Assembly (NCBI RefSeq): GCF_042477335.2
Contig: NC_091255.1
Coordinates: 21,306,501 to 21,370,500 of the forward strand
Source: Ovis canadensis
Lineage: Eukaryota > Chordata > Mammalia > Artiodactyla > Bovidae
Direction: 5' to 3'
DNA: 64,000 nucleotides
Shown: positions 21,305-31,699 of the stretch, one piece after another
How the letters are laid out: each line of letters opens with the position of its first letter
Numbering within the stretch: the stretch's first letter is position 1
Program-made: the position numbers and the translations under genes
The notes under the pieces: generated by a model
What the model saw: only the letters and a program-made list of their open reading frames with translations
Told to the model about the DNA's origin: nothing
Database searches by the model: none

Positions 21305-24300
21305 GCACGGACGCCCTTTATTCCCCGTGCGTCCCCATCTGGAGGCGCAGCCGAGTTCCTAAGCACCTTGACCCTTGGGTGGTCCCTCAACCAGGCCTCC
21401 CCGACGCCAGAATTCTTACCCCCTAACCCTTGGGGTATGGGGGGAGGGCACCGCACCGGGCCTGAGGTTACCCGGCTTCATATGGTGGCATGGGGAAACC
21501 TTGCAGCTGCCCGCTCACTCCAGTAGTCAGCAAGGCCAGCGCCGGGGCTATGGAGGTGATGGACGTGTTCTCCACTGATGACCTGGCCGGTTTTTTACAG
21601 GTAATGGCGCGGGGGAAGCGGGGGTGTGTCAGTAAAGGAGAAGAAATGAGCCAAGCTCAGTCTCTCCAAGGGCCTCCTGGCCAGCAGCTGAGGGAGGAAA
21701 GGGTCGGCGGTGTGGGGGGGGGGGGTGCCGTGTTGGTATAGCTTCCTTGTTTGTTTAGTCACAAAGTCGTGTCCACTCTTTGCGACCTCACGGACCTGCA
21801 GCACGCCAGGCTTCCCTGTCCAAAGTATTGTGGCCATTGGAGCTTCAGCATTAGTCCTTCCAGTGAATATTTAGGATTGATTTCCTTTGGGATGGACTAG
21901 TTTGCTCTCCTTGCAGTCCAAGGGACTCTCAAGAGTTTTCTCCAGCTCCGCAATTTGAAGGCATTAATTCTTCGGAGCTCAGCCTTCTTTATGGTCCAAC
22001 TCTCGCATCCATACATGACTACTGGAAAAACTGTAGCTTTGGCTGTATGGACCTTTGTCGGCAAAGTGATGTCTCTGCTTTTTAATAACGCTGTCTAGGT
22101 TGGTCATAGCTTTTCTTCCAAGGAGCAAGCATCCTTTAGTTTCATAGTTAAAGTCACCATTTGCAGTGATTTTGGAGCCTCCAAAATAAAACCTGTCACT
22201 GTTTCCACTTTTTCCCCTTCTATTTGTCATGAAGTAATAAGACCAGATGCCATGATCTTTGTTTTTTGAATGTTGAGTTTTAAGCCAGCCTTTTCACTCT
22301 TTCACCCTCCTCAAGAAGCTCTTTAGTTCCTCTTAGTTTCTGCCATTAGAGTGGTATCGTCTGCATATCTGAGGTTGATATTTCTCCTGGCAGTCTTGAT
22401 TCCAGCTTGTAATTCATCCAGCCGTCTAAATCGCTTTGAGGAGAGAAGGATCTGGAGTTTTAAAAAGCATGCATGGAGCAGAATCTGCCATTAGGGACTT
22501 CCACTGCACTCCTTTCAGGGGCATACTTTTTGCCCCTCCTGCTGGTTTACTCAGTGCTTCACTGCCTAGGGGCATCCTGATGGCTCAGTTGGTAAAGAAT
22601 AGGCCTGCAATACAGGAGGCCCCGGTTCGATTCCTGGGTCGGGAAGATCCAGTGGAGAAGGGATAGGCTACCCACTCCAGTATTCTGGCCTGGAGAATTC
22701 CATGGACTGTATAGTCCACGGAGACGCAAAGAGTCGACATGACTGAGCGACTTTCAGTTCACTGCCTAGTAAGTAAAGTGTTAGTTGCTCAGTCGTGTTC
22801 AACTCTTTGGAGCCCCATGGACTGTAGCCTGCCAGGCTCCTCTGTCCATGGAATTCTTCAGGCAAGAAGAGTGGTGTGGGTAGCCATTCCCTTCTCCAGG
22901 GGATCTTCTCAACCCAGGGGACCGAACCCAGGTCTCCTGCATTGCAGGCAGGCTCTTTACCATCTGAGCTATCAGGGAAGCCCATCTAGTCAGTAAATGT
23001 TCACTCGTGAGAAACCAGTGGTTCCTGATTCCTCCTGTAGGGAAGCACTTTGAAAGGTTCTTTGAACAAGGACTAGTCTATCCCTTTCCCCTGGTCCCTC
23101 CCACAAACGAAGAAACAAAACCCCCCAAACCACTACCACCAGCAGCGGCATCACCACCACCAAAACCCCCCCCCCTTTGATGTCTAGGAAGGAAGGGACA
23201 GTTCAGTTCAGTCGCTCAGTCGTGTCCGACTCTTTGCCAACCCATGAATCGCAGCACACCAGTCCTCCCTGTCCATCACCAACTCCCGGAGTTCACCCAA
23301 ACTCATGTCCATCAAGTGGGTGATGCCATCCAGCCATCTCATCCTCTGTCAAACCTTAGCAAAACCCCTGGTCCATCAGCATTTGTCTTCAGCCAACACC
23401 AGGGTGTCATAGCAAACACCCTCTTCCAACAACACAAGATAAGACTCTACACATGGACATCACCAGATGGTCAACACCGAAATCAGACTGATTATATTAT
23501 TTGCAGCCAAAGATGGAGAAGCTCTATATAGTCAACAAAAACAAGACTGGGAGCTGACTGTGGCTCAGATCATGAACTCCTTATTGCCAAATTTAGACTT
23601 AAATTGAAGAAAGTAGGGAAAACCACTAGACCGTTCAGGTATGACCTAAATCACACCCCTTATGATTATACAATGGAAGTGAGAAATAGATTTAAGGGAC
23701 TAGATCTGATTGAGTGCCTGATGAACTATGGACGGAGGTTCGTGACATTGTACAGGAGACGGGGATCAAGACCATTCCCATGGAAAAGAAATGCAAAAAA
23801 GCAAAATGGCTGTCTCAGGAGGCCTTACAAATAGCTGTCAAAAGAAGAGAAACGAAAAGCAAAGGTGAAAAGGAAAGATAAAATCATCTGAATGCAGAGT
23901 TCCAAAGAATAGCAAGAAGAGATAAGAAAGCCTTCCTCAGCGATCAATGCAAAGAAATAGAGGAAAACAACAGAATGGGAAAGACTAGAGATCTCTTCAA
24001 GAAAATTAGAGATACCAAGGGAACATTTCATGCAAAGATGGGCTTGATAAAGGACAGAAATGGTATGGACCTAACAGAAGCAGAAGATATTAAGAAGAGG
24101 TGGCAAGAATACACAGAAGAACTGTACAAAAAAATCTTCACGACCCGGATAATCACGATGGTGTGATCACTCACCTAGAGCCAGACATCCTGGAATATGA
24201 AGTCAAGTGGGCCTTAGAAAGCATCACTATGAACAAAGCTAGTGGAGGTGATGGAATTCCAGTTGAGCTCTTTCAAATCCTGAAAGATGATGCTGTGAAA

Positions 24301-27300
24301 GTGCTGCACTCAATATGCCAGCAAATTTGGAAAACTCAGCAGTGGCCACAGGACTGGAAAAGGTCAGTTTTCATTCCAATCCCAAAGAAAGGCAATGCCA
24401 AAGAATGCTCAAACTACCGCACAATTGCACTCATCTCACACGCTAGTAAAGTAATGCTCAAAATTCTCCAAGCCAGGCTTCAGCAATACGTGAACCGTGA
24501 ACTTCCAGATGTTCAAGCTGGTTTTAGAAAAGGCAGAGGAACCAGAGACCAAATTGTCAACATCTGCTGGATCATCGAAAAAGCAAGAGAATTCCAGAAA
24601 AACATCTATTTCTGCTTTATTGACTATGCCAAAGCCTTTGACTGTGTGGATCACAATAAACTGTGGAAAATTCTGAAAGAGATGGAAATACCAGACCACC
24701 TGACCTGCCTCTTGAGAAATTTGTATGCAGGTCAGGAAGCAACAGTTAGAACTTCACATGGAACAACAGACTGGTTCCAAATAGGAAAAGGAGTATGTCA
24801 AGGCGGTATATTGTCACCCTGCTTATTTAACTTACATGCAGTGTACATCATGAGAAACGCTGCGCTAGAAGAAGCACAAGCTGGAATCAAGATTGCCGGG
24901 AGAAATATCAATAACCTCAGATATGCAGATGACACCACCCTTATGGCAGAAAATGAAGAGGAACTAAAAAGCCTCTTGATGAAAGTGAAAGAGGAGAGTG
25001 AAAAAGTTGGCTTAAAGCTCAACGTTCAGAAAACAAAGATCATGGCATCTGGTCCCATCACTTCATGGGAAATAGATGGGGAAATAGTGGAAACAGTGTC
25101 AGACTTTATTTTTTGGGGCTCCAAAATCACTGTAGATGGTGACTGTAGCCATGAAATCAAAAGACGCTTACTCCTTGGAAGTAAAGTTATGACCAACCTA
25201 GATAGCATATTAAAAAGCAGAGACATTACTTTGCCAACAAAGGTCCATCTTGTCAAGGCTATGGTTTCTCCAGTGGTCATGTATGGATGTGAGAGTTGGA
25301 TTGTGAAGAAAGCTGAGCGCTGAAGAATTGATGCTTTTGAACTGTGGTGTTGGAGAAGACTCTTGAGAGTCCCTTGGACTGCAAGAAGTTCCAACCAGTC
25401 CATTCCAAAGGAGATGAGCCCTGGGATTTCTTTGGAAGGAATGATGCTAAAGCTGAAACTCCAGTACTTTGGCCACCTCATGCGAAGAGTTGACTCATTG
25501 GAGAAGACTCTGATGCTGGGAGGGATTGGGGCAGGAGGAGAAGAGGACAACAGAGGATGAGATGGCTGGATGGCTTCACTGACTCGATGGACATGACTCT
25601 GAGTGAACTCCGGGAGTTGGTGATGGACAGGGAGGCCTGGCGTGCTGCGATTCATGGGGTCGCAAAGAGTTGGACACGACTGAGCGACTGAACTGAACTG
25701 TGCTTCCCTTGCTAGACACAAGGGGGCAGTATTGCCATGTATTTAGCAATTTCTCTGGCCATCCCCCAGGGCTCCTCAGTCCTTGGGTCCTTTTTCTGTA
25801 CATACTTATTTCTTGTCTGTCACATGCAATCTGATGGTTTTAAATTGCCGTTTAGATACAAATGCCTCCCAAATATATATCCTTCTGGGTTTTGCTCCTG
25901 AACCTCAGATTCACATATCTGGTTGCCAACTCAACAGCTCTTTTTTCTAATGGGCGTTTCAGACAGGGTTTCCAGATGCTCCTGTTCCTTTCGCAGACTC
26001 AGCCAGCCCAGCTGATGGCAGCTCCTCCTGCCTTCAGTTGTCAGGCCTTGGCGTCCTCCTTGGGTCTTCCTGCTCTCTCACCCCGCATCCCACCTGTCTT
26101 ACGAGGATGTGGTTGTCCAGTCCTGCACATGCAGCTGACGGCAGAGGTGCCCCAGAGATTAGACAAGGATGTAAAATAAACAGATATTGTTAAGGCACAT
26201 CCTTTCATTTTTACCTTGACCTTCTTTCCACATTCTGACCATTTCTAACCATCTCCAGTGTTACCACTGTGGCCCACGCCACCATCATCTCTGCCTGTGT
26301 CACTGCAGAAACCTAACTGGTCTGCTTGCTTCTGCTCTCAGCATAGAGTGATTGATTCTGTAGAGACGTGAGTCAGACCATGTCACAGCTTCTCTGCTCA
26401 AAACCCTTCAAAGGCTTTGCCTCTCTCAGAGTGAAAGCCAAAGGCCTTCCAGTCACCTTGAGGTCCAACCTCCCGTGGCCTCTGTTTTCCTTTCCTGTCT
26501 CAGCAGCTCCCTTTCCACTGGCCACTTGGCTGTTCTGCTGTTCCTCACGCTTGCCCGGTAAGCACCTGCCTCTCGGCCTTTGCCCTTACTGATCTCTGCC
26601 TAGAGTATCTCCTCCCCCAGGTGTCTGCGTGGCGCTCCCTTCCCTCAACTCCCGCAGGTCTACACTTCAGTGAGGCTTCCCTGACCTCCCTGCCATGAGG
26701 CTGGGGTTTGGGCCTGTTTTGTTCATCGCCTTATCCCCAGTGCTGAGCACAGAGCCTGTCTACTCTAGGTGCTTGATAACTACTGACTGAATCCAGCGGT
26801 TTAACGAGGGGATGACTAGATGGGCAAGGCCAGGCTCCTCCCAGCTGGTGCTCCACTGAAGGATTGATTTCTCCTCCCCTCTTCAGGCCAGAGCCCGGCA
26901 GGGCTGGCTCGTGGCTGGCACAGTGGGCTGCCCGGGCCCTGAGATCGCCTCATCCTCCAAGATCCCCATCACTCGCTGCTTGGATTTCCTCTGGGACCGG
27001 CCTACCCTCCTCGTGCTGGGTAGGTGGATGTCCCTGCTCTTTGCTGAGATGAAAGCTTCCTGAGTGCCTGCCTGCCCAGCTGGGGCCTCCATAACCCTCT
27101 GTGCTCTGCAGGGAACGAGGGCTCTGGTCTGTCCCGGGCAGTGCAAGCCTCCTGCCAGCTTCTCCTTACCATCCTGCCCGGCCGGCAGCTGCCTCCTGGA
27201 CTCGAGTCCTTAAATGTCTCCGTGGCCGCAGGTGAGTTTCCACTCCCTGTCCTTCTCTGCCTCTGATCACACGTATACAGCTGCTTCAATTCATCCTAAA

Positions 27301-27890
27301 TACCTTTCTCAATCTTTCTGTGTCCAAATTGCTTATATGTGCCAAATGAGGAACATATCTACATCTTAAAAATTAATATAAGTTTTGACTGCTCTGGGCC
27401 ATCATTGCTGCCCAAGGGCTTTCTCTTGTTAAGGTGAGCAGAGGTCGCTCTAGTTGTAGGCTTCTCCTTGCAGTGGCTTCTCTTGTTTGTGTGCAGGCTC
27501 AGTGGCCGTGGTGCCTGGGCTTCATCGCCCTGCGGAGCATGTGGGAATCTTCCCGAACCAGGGAGGGAACCTCTGTCTCCAGCATTGGCAGGCAGGTTCT
27601 TAACCAGTGGACCACCAGGGAAGCCCCCTGTTGCTTCTTCAGGATGAAGTGAAGAAGTGCCTGGCCCATGGCCCCTCCTCCAGGTGTCCACCCTTGTCCT
27701 TCTGTCTGTCTGTGCAGGAATCCTTCTTCACTCCATTTGCAGCCAGAGGAAGGGGTTCCCAGTGGAAGGGAGGAGAGAGCAACTTCTCCACGACCCCCAG
27801 GATCCCTCGGCCTCATCTGAAGCAGCCAGAGCGGCTCAGCGCCCAGGACTGTCCTCAGGATCGGAAAAGGAGAGCCAAGACGGGGGCTGA
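20742..27890 (+). CDS. MRM1: mitochondrial rRNA 2'-O-methyltransferase 1 (5 exons)
   Basis: Coding exons are 20742-21304, 21507-21600, 26887-27019, 27112-27231 and 27718-27890, giving 360 aa (human about 353). MRM1 is a SpoU/TrmH-family (SPOUT) enzyme that uses S-adenosylmethionine to methylate a conserved guanosine ribose in mitochondrial 16S rRNA. The Arg-rich, acid-poor N-terminus (MPLLPAVG to [11 protein letters not shown], residues 1-33) fits a mitochondrial targeting peptide. A SpoU substrate-binding N-domain spans roughly 56-130. SpoU motif 1 is [15 protein letters not shown] at 161-175 with Asn165 and Arg171, motif 2 is [10 protein letters not shown] at 262-271, and motif 3 is [12 protein letters not shown] at 297-308. 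All are intact. The Ser/Gln-rich tail from about 330 is poorly conserved. I chose ATG 20742 because it aligns with the human start; the frame is open upstream. Intron 1 has a GC donor; introns 2-4 are GT-AG. Intron 2 is about 5.3 kb of mostly ruminant repeats. Confidence 0.96.
21507..21600 (+). CDS. MRM1: MRM1 coding exon 2
   Basis: 94 bp, acceptor CTTGCAG, donor GTAATG. The Ser codon is completed, then [17 protein letters not shown] to DDLAGFLQ follows. The match to mammalian MRM1 on both sides confirms the phase required of exon 1. Confidence 0.95.
21738..22424 (-). mobile_element. Bov-B LINE fragment, 3' end, antisense
   Basis: Reverse complement of the Bov-B reverse-transcriptase 3' part through the terminal region (TAGTCACAAAGTCGTGTCC at the left). 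It is decayed by stops and indels and lies at the start of MRM1 intron 2. Confidence 0.85.
22566..22764 (+). mobile_element. Bov-tA SINE
   Basis: Forward copy with head TGGCTCAGTTGGTAAAGAA, B box GGTTCGATTCC and tail GACTGAGCGACTTTCAG. It forms one arm of an inverted SINE pair with the next element. Confidence 0.88.
22778..22983 (-). mobile_element. Bov-tA SINE
   Basis: Reverse copy ending in ATCTGAGCTATCAGGGAAGC. It faces the previous SINE across only about 13 bp, so an intronic transcript could fold into a long imperfect hairpin. Confidence 0.88.
23100..23178. repeat. low-complexity ACC/C-rich tract
   Basis: A run rich in CCACCA trinucleotides followed by a homopolymeric C run, just before the Bov-B block. 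Confidence 0.6.
23201..23345 (-). mobile_element. Bov-B 3'-terminal fragment, antisense (inverted arm)
   Basis: It starts ACAGTTCAGTTCAGTCGCTC, the reverse complement of the Bov-B 3' terminus, and runs about 145 bp. It mirrors the right end of the adjacent forward Bov-B at 25556-25701. Confidence 0.88.
23346..25701 (+). mobile_element. Bov-B (RTE clade) LINE, 5'-truncated
   Basis: A long forward Bov-B copy in MRM1 intron 2. The left part is the decayed end of the endonuclease region and linker, with frame breaks. The frame 24100-25323 (407 codons) is an almost intact reverse transcriptase: [19 protein letters not shown], a CQGGILSP block and the catalytic RYADD box all present. A TGA at 25321-25323 ends that frame, and RT C-terminal sequence continues beyond it (25363-25560). 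The 3' end is the normal GACTGAGCGACTGAACTG. Bov-B spread to ruminants by horizontal transfer. This copy lacks most of the endonuclease and cannot be autonomous. Confidence 0.93.
25702..26229. other. unique part of MRM1 intron 2
   Basis: Unique sequence between the Bov-B and L2 relics. No exon or recognisable repeat is supported. Confidence 0.5.
26230..26795 (+). repeat. L2 LINE relic
   Basis: Typical L2 3' region: CTGCTCAAAACCCTTCAAAG, later TCAGTGAGGCTTCCCTGACC, and the terminal GCTGAGCACAGAGCC then AGGTGCTTGATAACTACTGA. It ends about 90 bp before MRM1 exon 3. Confidence 0.7.
26887..27019 (+). CDS. MRM1: MRM1 coding exon 3
   Basis: 133 bp, acceptor CTCTTCAG, donor [23 protein letters not shown] to [11 protein letters not shown], plus the first base of the Gly codon that opens GNEGSGLS. 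Confidence 0.95.
27112..27231 (+). CDS. MRM1: MRM1 coding exon 4
   Basis: 120 bp, acceptor CTCTGCAG, donor GTGAGT. It carries motif 2 (NEGSGLS) and most of motif 3 (SLNVSVAA), the knot region that binds S-adenosylmethionine. The preceding intron is only 92 bp. Confidence 0.95.
27418..27626 (-). mobile_element. CHR-2-type SINE in MRM1 intron 4
   Basis: Reverse copy: GCAGTGGCTTCTCTTGTTTG body, TCTTAACCAGTGGACCACC and CAGGGAAGCCCC at the right end. Confidence 0.8.
27718..27890 (+). CDS. MRM1: MRM1 coding exon 5
   Basis: 173 bp, acceptor [23 protein letters not shown] is followed by a Ser/Gln/Glu-rich tail ending SEKESQDGG and stop TGA at 27888-27890. I found no canonical AATAAA or ATTAAA in the next 0.9 kb, so the 3' end is undefined. 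Confidence 0.95.
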
Positions 27891-28837
27891 CCGGGACTGT
27901 CCACGGTGTCTGTGTGCTGGGGGCTCACGCACCCACACCCTCGAATGTGCTGGAGTCTCTTGTCTTCTTGAGTAGGCATCAGGCCTCTGCTTATAAACCG
28001 CTGTCCTGGGGAGCCAGGAGCTTTGCAGTAGAGGCCACAGGAAGTTCAGTTTCCCATTTTTTTTGGACTTGCGGTTGGAGATGGCAGCTTGTTAATTTCT
28101 ACGCTGCGCTGGGACAGAGGGTCTGTTTCTTCCCAGGTCCCACCTGGAAGTGAGGGGGAGTTTTGGACATCAGAAAGAAGGGCATCGGGCAGCCCCATCC
28201 AGGGTCCTCTTCCTCTTGGACGGGTGTGAGAAGGCAGAGGGAAGCCCGGGGTACTCCTGTGGGCCAGACAGGTGCAAATCCAGGCTCAAACCCTGTGAAC
28301 ACACGGCTTCATCTTTCTAACCCCTAGGGCTATTGTCAGGATCCAGTGAAACATCACTTGATATCCAGCAGGCACCCCTTCTCTCTGGTTCCTCCACTAG
28401 GTGGCAGCCTTGCTCTTTGGTCCACAGTCCCTTTGGGAAGCTCTCGCAGCCACCTGGGGAGATTCCTGGCTGTGGCCCACCCAAGAGAGGCAGGAGAAAG
28501 ATTAGCAAATAACTATCAACTCACTGGCCCTCCAGTACTCACCATGGGTGAGTCACCTGTCAGTTGGCCTCCATGGAAGGACCTGCCGAACCAGAGTTCT
28601 GGCCTTTGCTTCTGGGAGGTGGTGAGGACCTTGGAGATTTGCCGTTTATTGTACAACCCAGACAGATTTGGTACTCCTTTCCTAGGCTCCCATGAGTGGA
28701 GCAGAAGCCACTAGGCTAAGTACCTTAGAGTAGTCTTGGCTGCTCACTGGAACCACCTGGCAAGCTTTGAAGAACAGCTGACCCCCCTCTCAGCCGGATG
28801 TAATTGGTCAGTGTGCAACACGAACATCCTACTTTCT
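27891..28837. other. MRM1 3' flank / 3'UTR
   Basis: Unique sequence after the MRM1 stop. A MIR-like scrap may lie near 28270-28340. No polyadenylation hexamer of the common types was seen. Confidence 0.5.
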
Positions 28838-29132
28838 GTTTTTTTAAAGGATTTTATTTATTTTCTCTTTTGGCCGTGCTGGGTCTTCACTGCTGCTCGG
28901 GCTCTTCTCTAGTTGCGGAGAGCAGGGCTGCTCTAGCTGTGTGCGTGGCCTTCAGTGGCTGCGGCACAAGCGCTCCGCGGCTGCAGCTCCCCAGCTTCTA
29001 GAGCACAGGGTCAGTAGTTGCGGTGAATGGGCTTAGTTGCCCTGCGGCACGTGGGGTCTTCCCGGATCAGGGATCCAACCCTTGTCCCCTGCATTGGCAG
29101 GCGGATTCTTTACCTCTGAGCCACCAGGGAGA
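28838..29132 (-). mobile_element. CHR-2-type SINE
   Basis: Full-length reverse copy, from the T-rich left end (TTTATTTTCTCTTTTGGCCG) to TTTACCTCTGAGCCACCAGG. Confidence 0.85.
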
Positions 29133-29670
29133 TTCTGAACATCCGAATTGTTAAAGCTCCCCGAGCTGGGTTCCAGTTGCAGCCCAGGCCGGGACCCATT
29201 AGGTTTCTACTGATGTTCTGGGCTGGGTAACTTGTGAAGGCCTGTCTTGTACATTGTAGGGTGTTTAGCAGCATCTCTGGCTTCTGCCCACAAGGTGACA
29301 GTAAGCACCCTCTGTCTCCTGAGTTGTGACAACCAAAAAAATCTCCAGACGCTGCCGTGTGTCCCCAGGGAGATGGGATCAGCCCTTGAGCAGCACTGCT
29401 TGGGAGCGTGGGTCTGGGGGATGGCCGCCTGAGGTACAGGTCCTAATCCTGTGACCTTGGCCAGTTCCTCACCCTCCTGCTCCTGGTGGGCGGGGATAAT
29501 CCTGCCTCCCTGGGTGGCAGGGAGGAGAGAGGCAGGAGAATTCAGGGCCTTACACATTGTAGATGCTTGGTAAGTAGTACTGCCGTATTCTCTGTGGGAT
29601 GGATTCATCTTGAATCCTAATGGTGATGCCAGTTTAGAAAGACTGACTTCAATTTTAAAAAGGCCAAAGA

Positions 29671-29808
29671 TGGGACTTCCCTGACGGTCCAGTACTTAAG
29701 ATTCTGTGCTCCCAAGGCAGGGGGCCTGGGTTTGATCCCTAGTCATGGAACTAGATCCCACGTGCTGAAGCTAAGACCTGGTGCAGCCAAATAAATATTT
29801 TAAAAAAA
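29671..29808 (+). mobile_element. CHR-2-type SINE, short form
   Basis: Forward copy starting GGGACTTCCCTGACGGTCC, with a diverged B box (GGTTTGATCC) and a GCAGCCAAATAAATATTTT tail. Confidence 0.85.
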
Positions 29809-29890
29809 TCGTATAATTCCAGCTGATTTGGATTGTTGTACAGCAGAAAACAACACAACATTGTGAAGCAGTTTTCCTCCAATTAAAAAG

Positions 29891-30090
29891 TGAAAGTGAA
29901 GTCAGTTGTGTCCGACTCTTTGTGACCCCAGGGACTGCAGCCCACCAGGCTCCTCCATCCATGGGGTTTTCCAGGCAAGGATACTGGAGTGGGTTGCCAT
30001 TTCTTGCTCCAGGGGATCTTCCCGACCCAGGGATTGAACCGAGGTCTCTCTGCATTGCAGGCAGACTACCGTCTGAGCCACCAGGGAGTC
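29891..30090 (-). mobile_element. Bov-tA SINE with target-site duplication
   Basis: Reverse copy. The flanking 15-bp repeats CCTCCAATTAAAAAG (29876-29890) and CCTCCAATTTAAAAG (30091-30105) differ at one base. Confidence 0.9.
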
Positions 30091-30342
30091 CCTCCAATTT
30101 AAAAGTAAATTATAAATGAATAAAAGGGACAACGATGGCTTTAAAGTCAGAGCTTTTCCTCTCAAAAAGGAGGAGGAACTCCTCCTTCATACACTCCATA
30201 GATCTCCATCACACAGGTTTCTCCCTGAGCTCTGTCCCTGACTGCCACACAAATGTGACCTCCATCCATCTCAGGTGTATGACACCGCCTCCCACATCAC
30301 CTCTGCTCTCGTGACGAAGAGGCTAGTGTGTTTGTGTTTTTC

Positions 30343-30462
30343 TTCTTTTTTCTGGCTGCACCACATGGTAAGTGAGATCTTAGTTCCCCTGCCCAGGGAT
30401 CAAGCCCCTTCCCGCTGTAGTGGAAGCGCTGAGTCTTAACCTCTGACCACCAGGGCGGTCCC
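30343..30462 (-). mobile_element. CHR-2-type SINE, short form
   Basis: Reverse copy running TTTTTCTGGCTGCACCACAT to CTGACCACCAGGGCGGTCCC. Confidence 0.8.
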
Positions 30463-31344
30463 CCTTGTGTGGTCTCTAGTTTCATGGGGTCAGGGAACTG
30501 GAGGGTCACTTGAATAGTCCAGGTGTGCAGAGGTACCAGGCTGACTGAATCGGCATCTCTTGGGAAGAAGCCAGGCACCAGCATTGTTTTTTTAGAACTG
30601 TCCAGCTGATGGCCAGTATACAGCCAGGTGGAGAATCACTGGCTGTCAGAGTACCACATATGTCCAGCTGCTTCCAAGTCATTCACACCCGTGCTTTTGA
30701 GTGCATACCTGAAAGTTTGGGCCAAGCAAGCTTTTACCTGTCCCCAAGGTTCTTCAGAAGATGCTGGATCTCCAGCCCTGACTCTGGCTTCCTCCCTGGG
30801 TGGTGCCTCGGTCTCCTCATCTGTACAATGGGGATAGTGCCATCTCCACCTGCTCCAGCTACCCTTTCCCCAACAGGGAAGTTGTAAAGATAAAAAAGCG
30901 CTGTGTAAACTGCAGCACTGTGTGCCCAGGACTGGCACGTCATAATTCAAACCTGGATGTGAGGGTTCAGGTAAATGTGTCAACCTGAGTGGGCCACAGG
31001 GTGCCCAGATACTTGGTCAAGCATTACCCTGGGTGGTTCTGTGAGGGTGTTTTTGGATGAGATTAGCATTGCTGGACTGAGTAAAGCGGATTGCACTCCC
31101 CTGTGTGGTGGGCCTTGTCTAATCCGTTGAGGACCCCCAGCAGAACAGAAAGGCTGACCCTTCGCCAAGTAAGAGAATCTGCCTGCCTTTTGGAACTGGA
31201 ACATGGCCTCTTCCCAGGTGTCAAGCCTGCTGGCCCTCAGATGGTCACTATATCATCAGCTCTCCTGGGGTTTCCAGCCCTACCCTGCAGAACTTGGGGC
31301 TTCTCAGCCACTATAATCACATGACCCAATTCCTTATAACATAT

Positions 31345-31400
31345 GTAGTGTGTATATATATATGTGGGTGTGCATATTTGTGTGTGTGTGTGTGCACACG
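31345..31400. repeat. TG/TA microsatellite
   Basis: Alternating TA then TG dinucleotides immediately at the left end of the following Bov-tA copy. Confidence 0.85.
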
Positions 31401-31608
31401 CATGCCTGCATGCTTGGTCATGTCTGACTCTGTGCAACCCCATGGACTGTAGCCCGCCAGGCTCCTCCGTCCATGGGATTTTTCAGGCAAGAATACTGGA
31501 GTGAGTAGTCCTTTCCTTTTCCAGGGGATCTTCCTCACCCAGGGATCAAACCTGCATCTTGTATCTCCTGCTTTGGCAGATTCTTTACCACTGTACACCT
31601 GGGAAGTC
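31401..31608 (-). mobile_element. Bov-tA SINE
   Basis: Reverse copy (TTGGTCATGTCTGACTCTG to TTACCACTGTACACCTGGG) inserted inside the older repeat above. Confidence 0.87.
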
Positions 31609-31699
31609 AAATTGACTTAGCAGCAGCAGCAGAGAGAGAGAGAGGGGTTCCGTTTCTCCTATTGGGTCTGTTTCTCTGGAGATCCCAGACTAATAGATC

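Larger units (their letters stand above)
30975..31695. repeat. ancient interspersed repeat split by a Bov-tA
   Basis: GTGTCAACCTGAGTGGGCCA followed by GGTGCCCAGATACTTGGTC, and the far end GTCTGTTTCTCTGGAGATCC, are parts of a familiar old mammalian repeat; I am not certain of the family name. It is interrupted at about 31400-31608. Confidence 0.55.

Noticed and set aside
20390-21308. Long minus-strand open frames opposite MRM1 exon 1
   Set aside because: These are composition shadows of the MRM1 CpG island. The plus strand carries the recognisable SpoU protein.
20742-21600. MRM1 as a pseudogene because exon 1 lacks a GT donor
   Set aside because: All five exons keep the frame, all three SpoU motifs are intact and the other introns are canonical. 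A GC-AG intron is the simpler explanation.
24100-25323. 407-codon reverse-transcriptase frame as a host gene
   Set aside because: It is part of a Bov-B LINE with the typical 3' end, lying inside an MRM1 intron and truncated at the 5' side.
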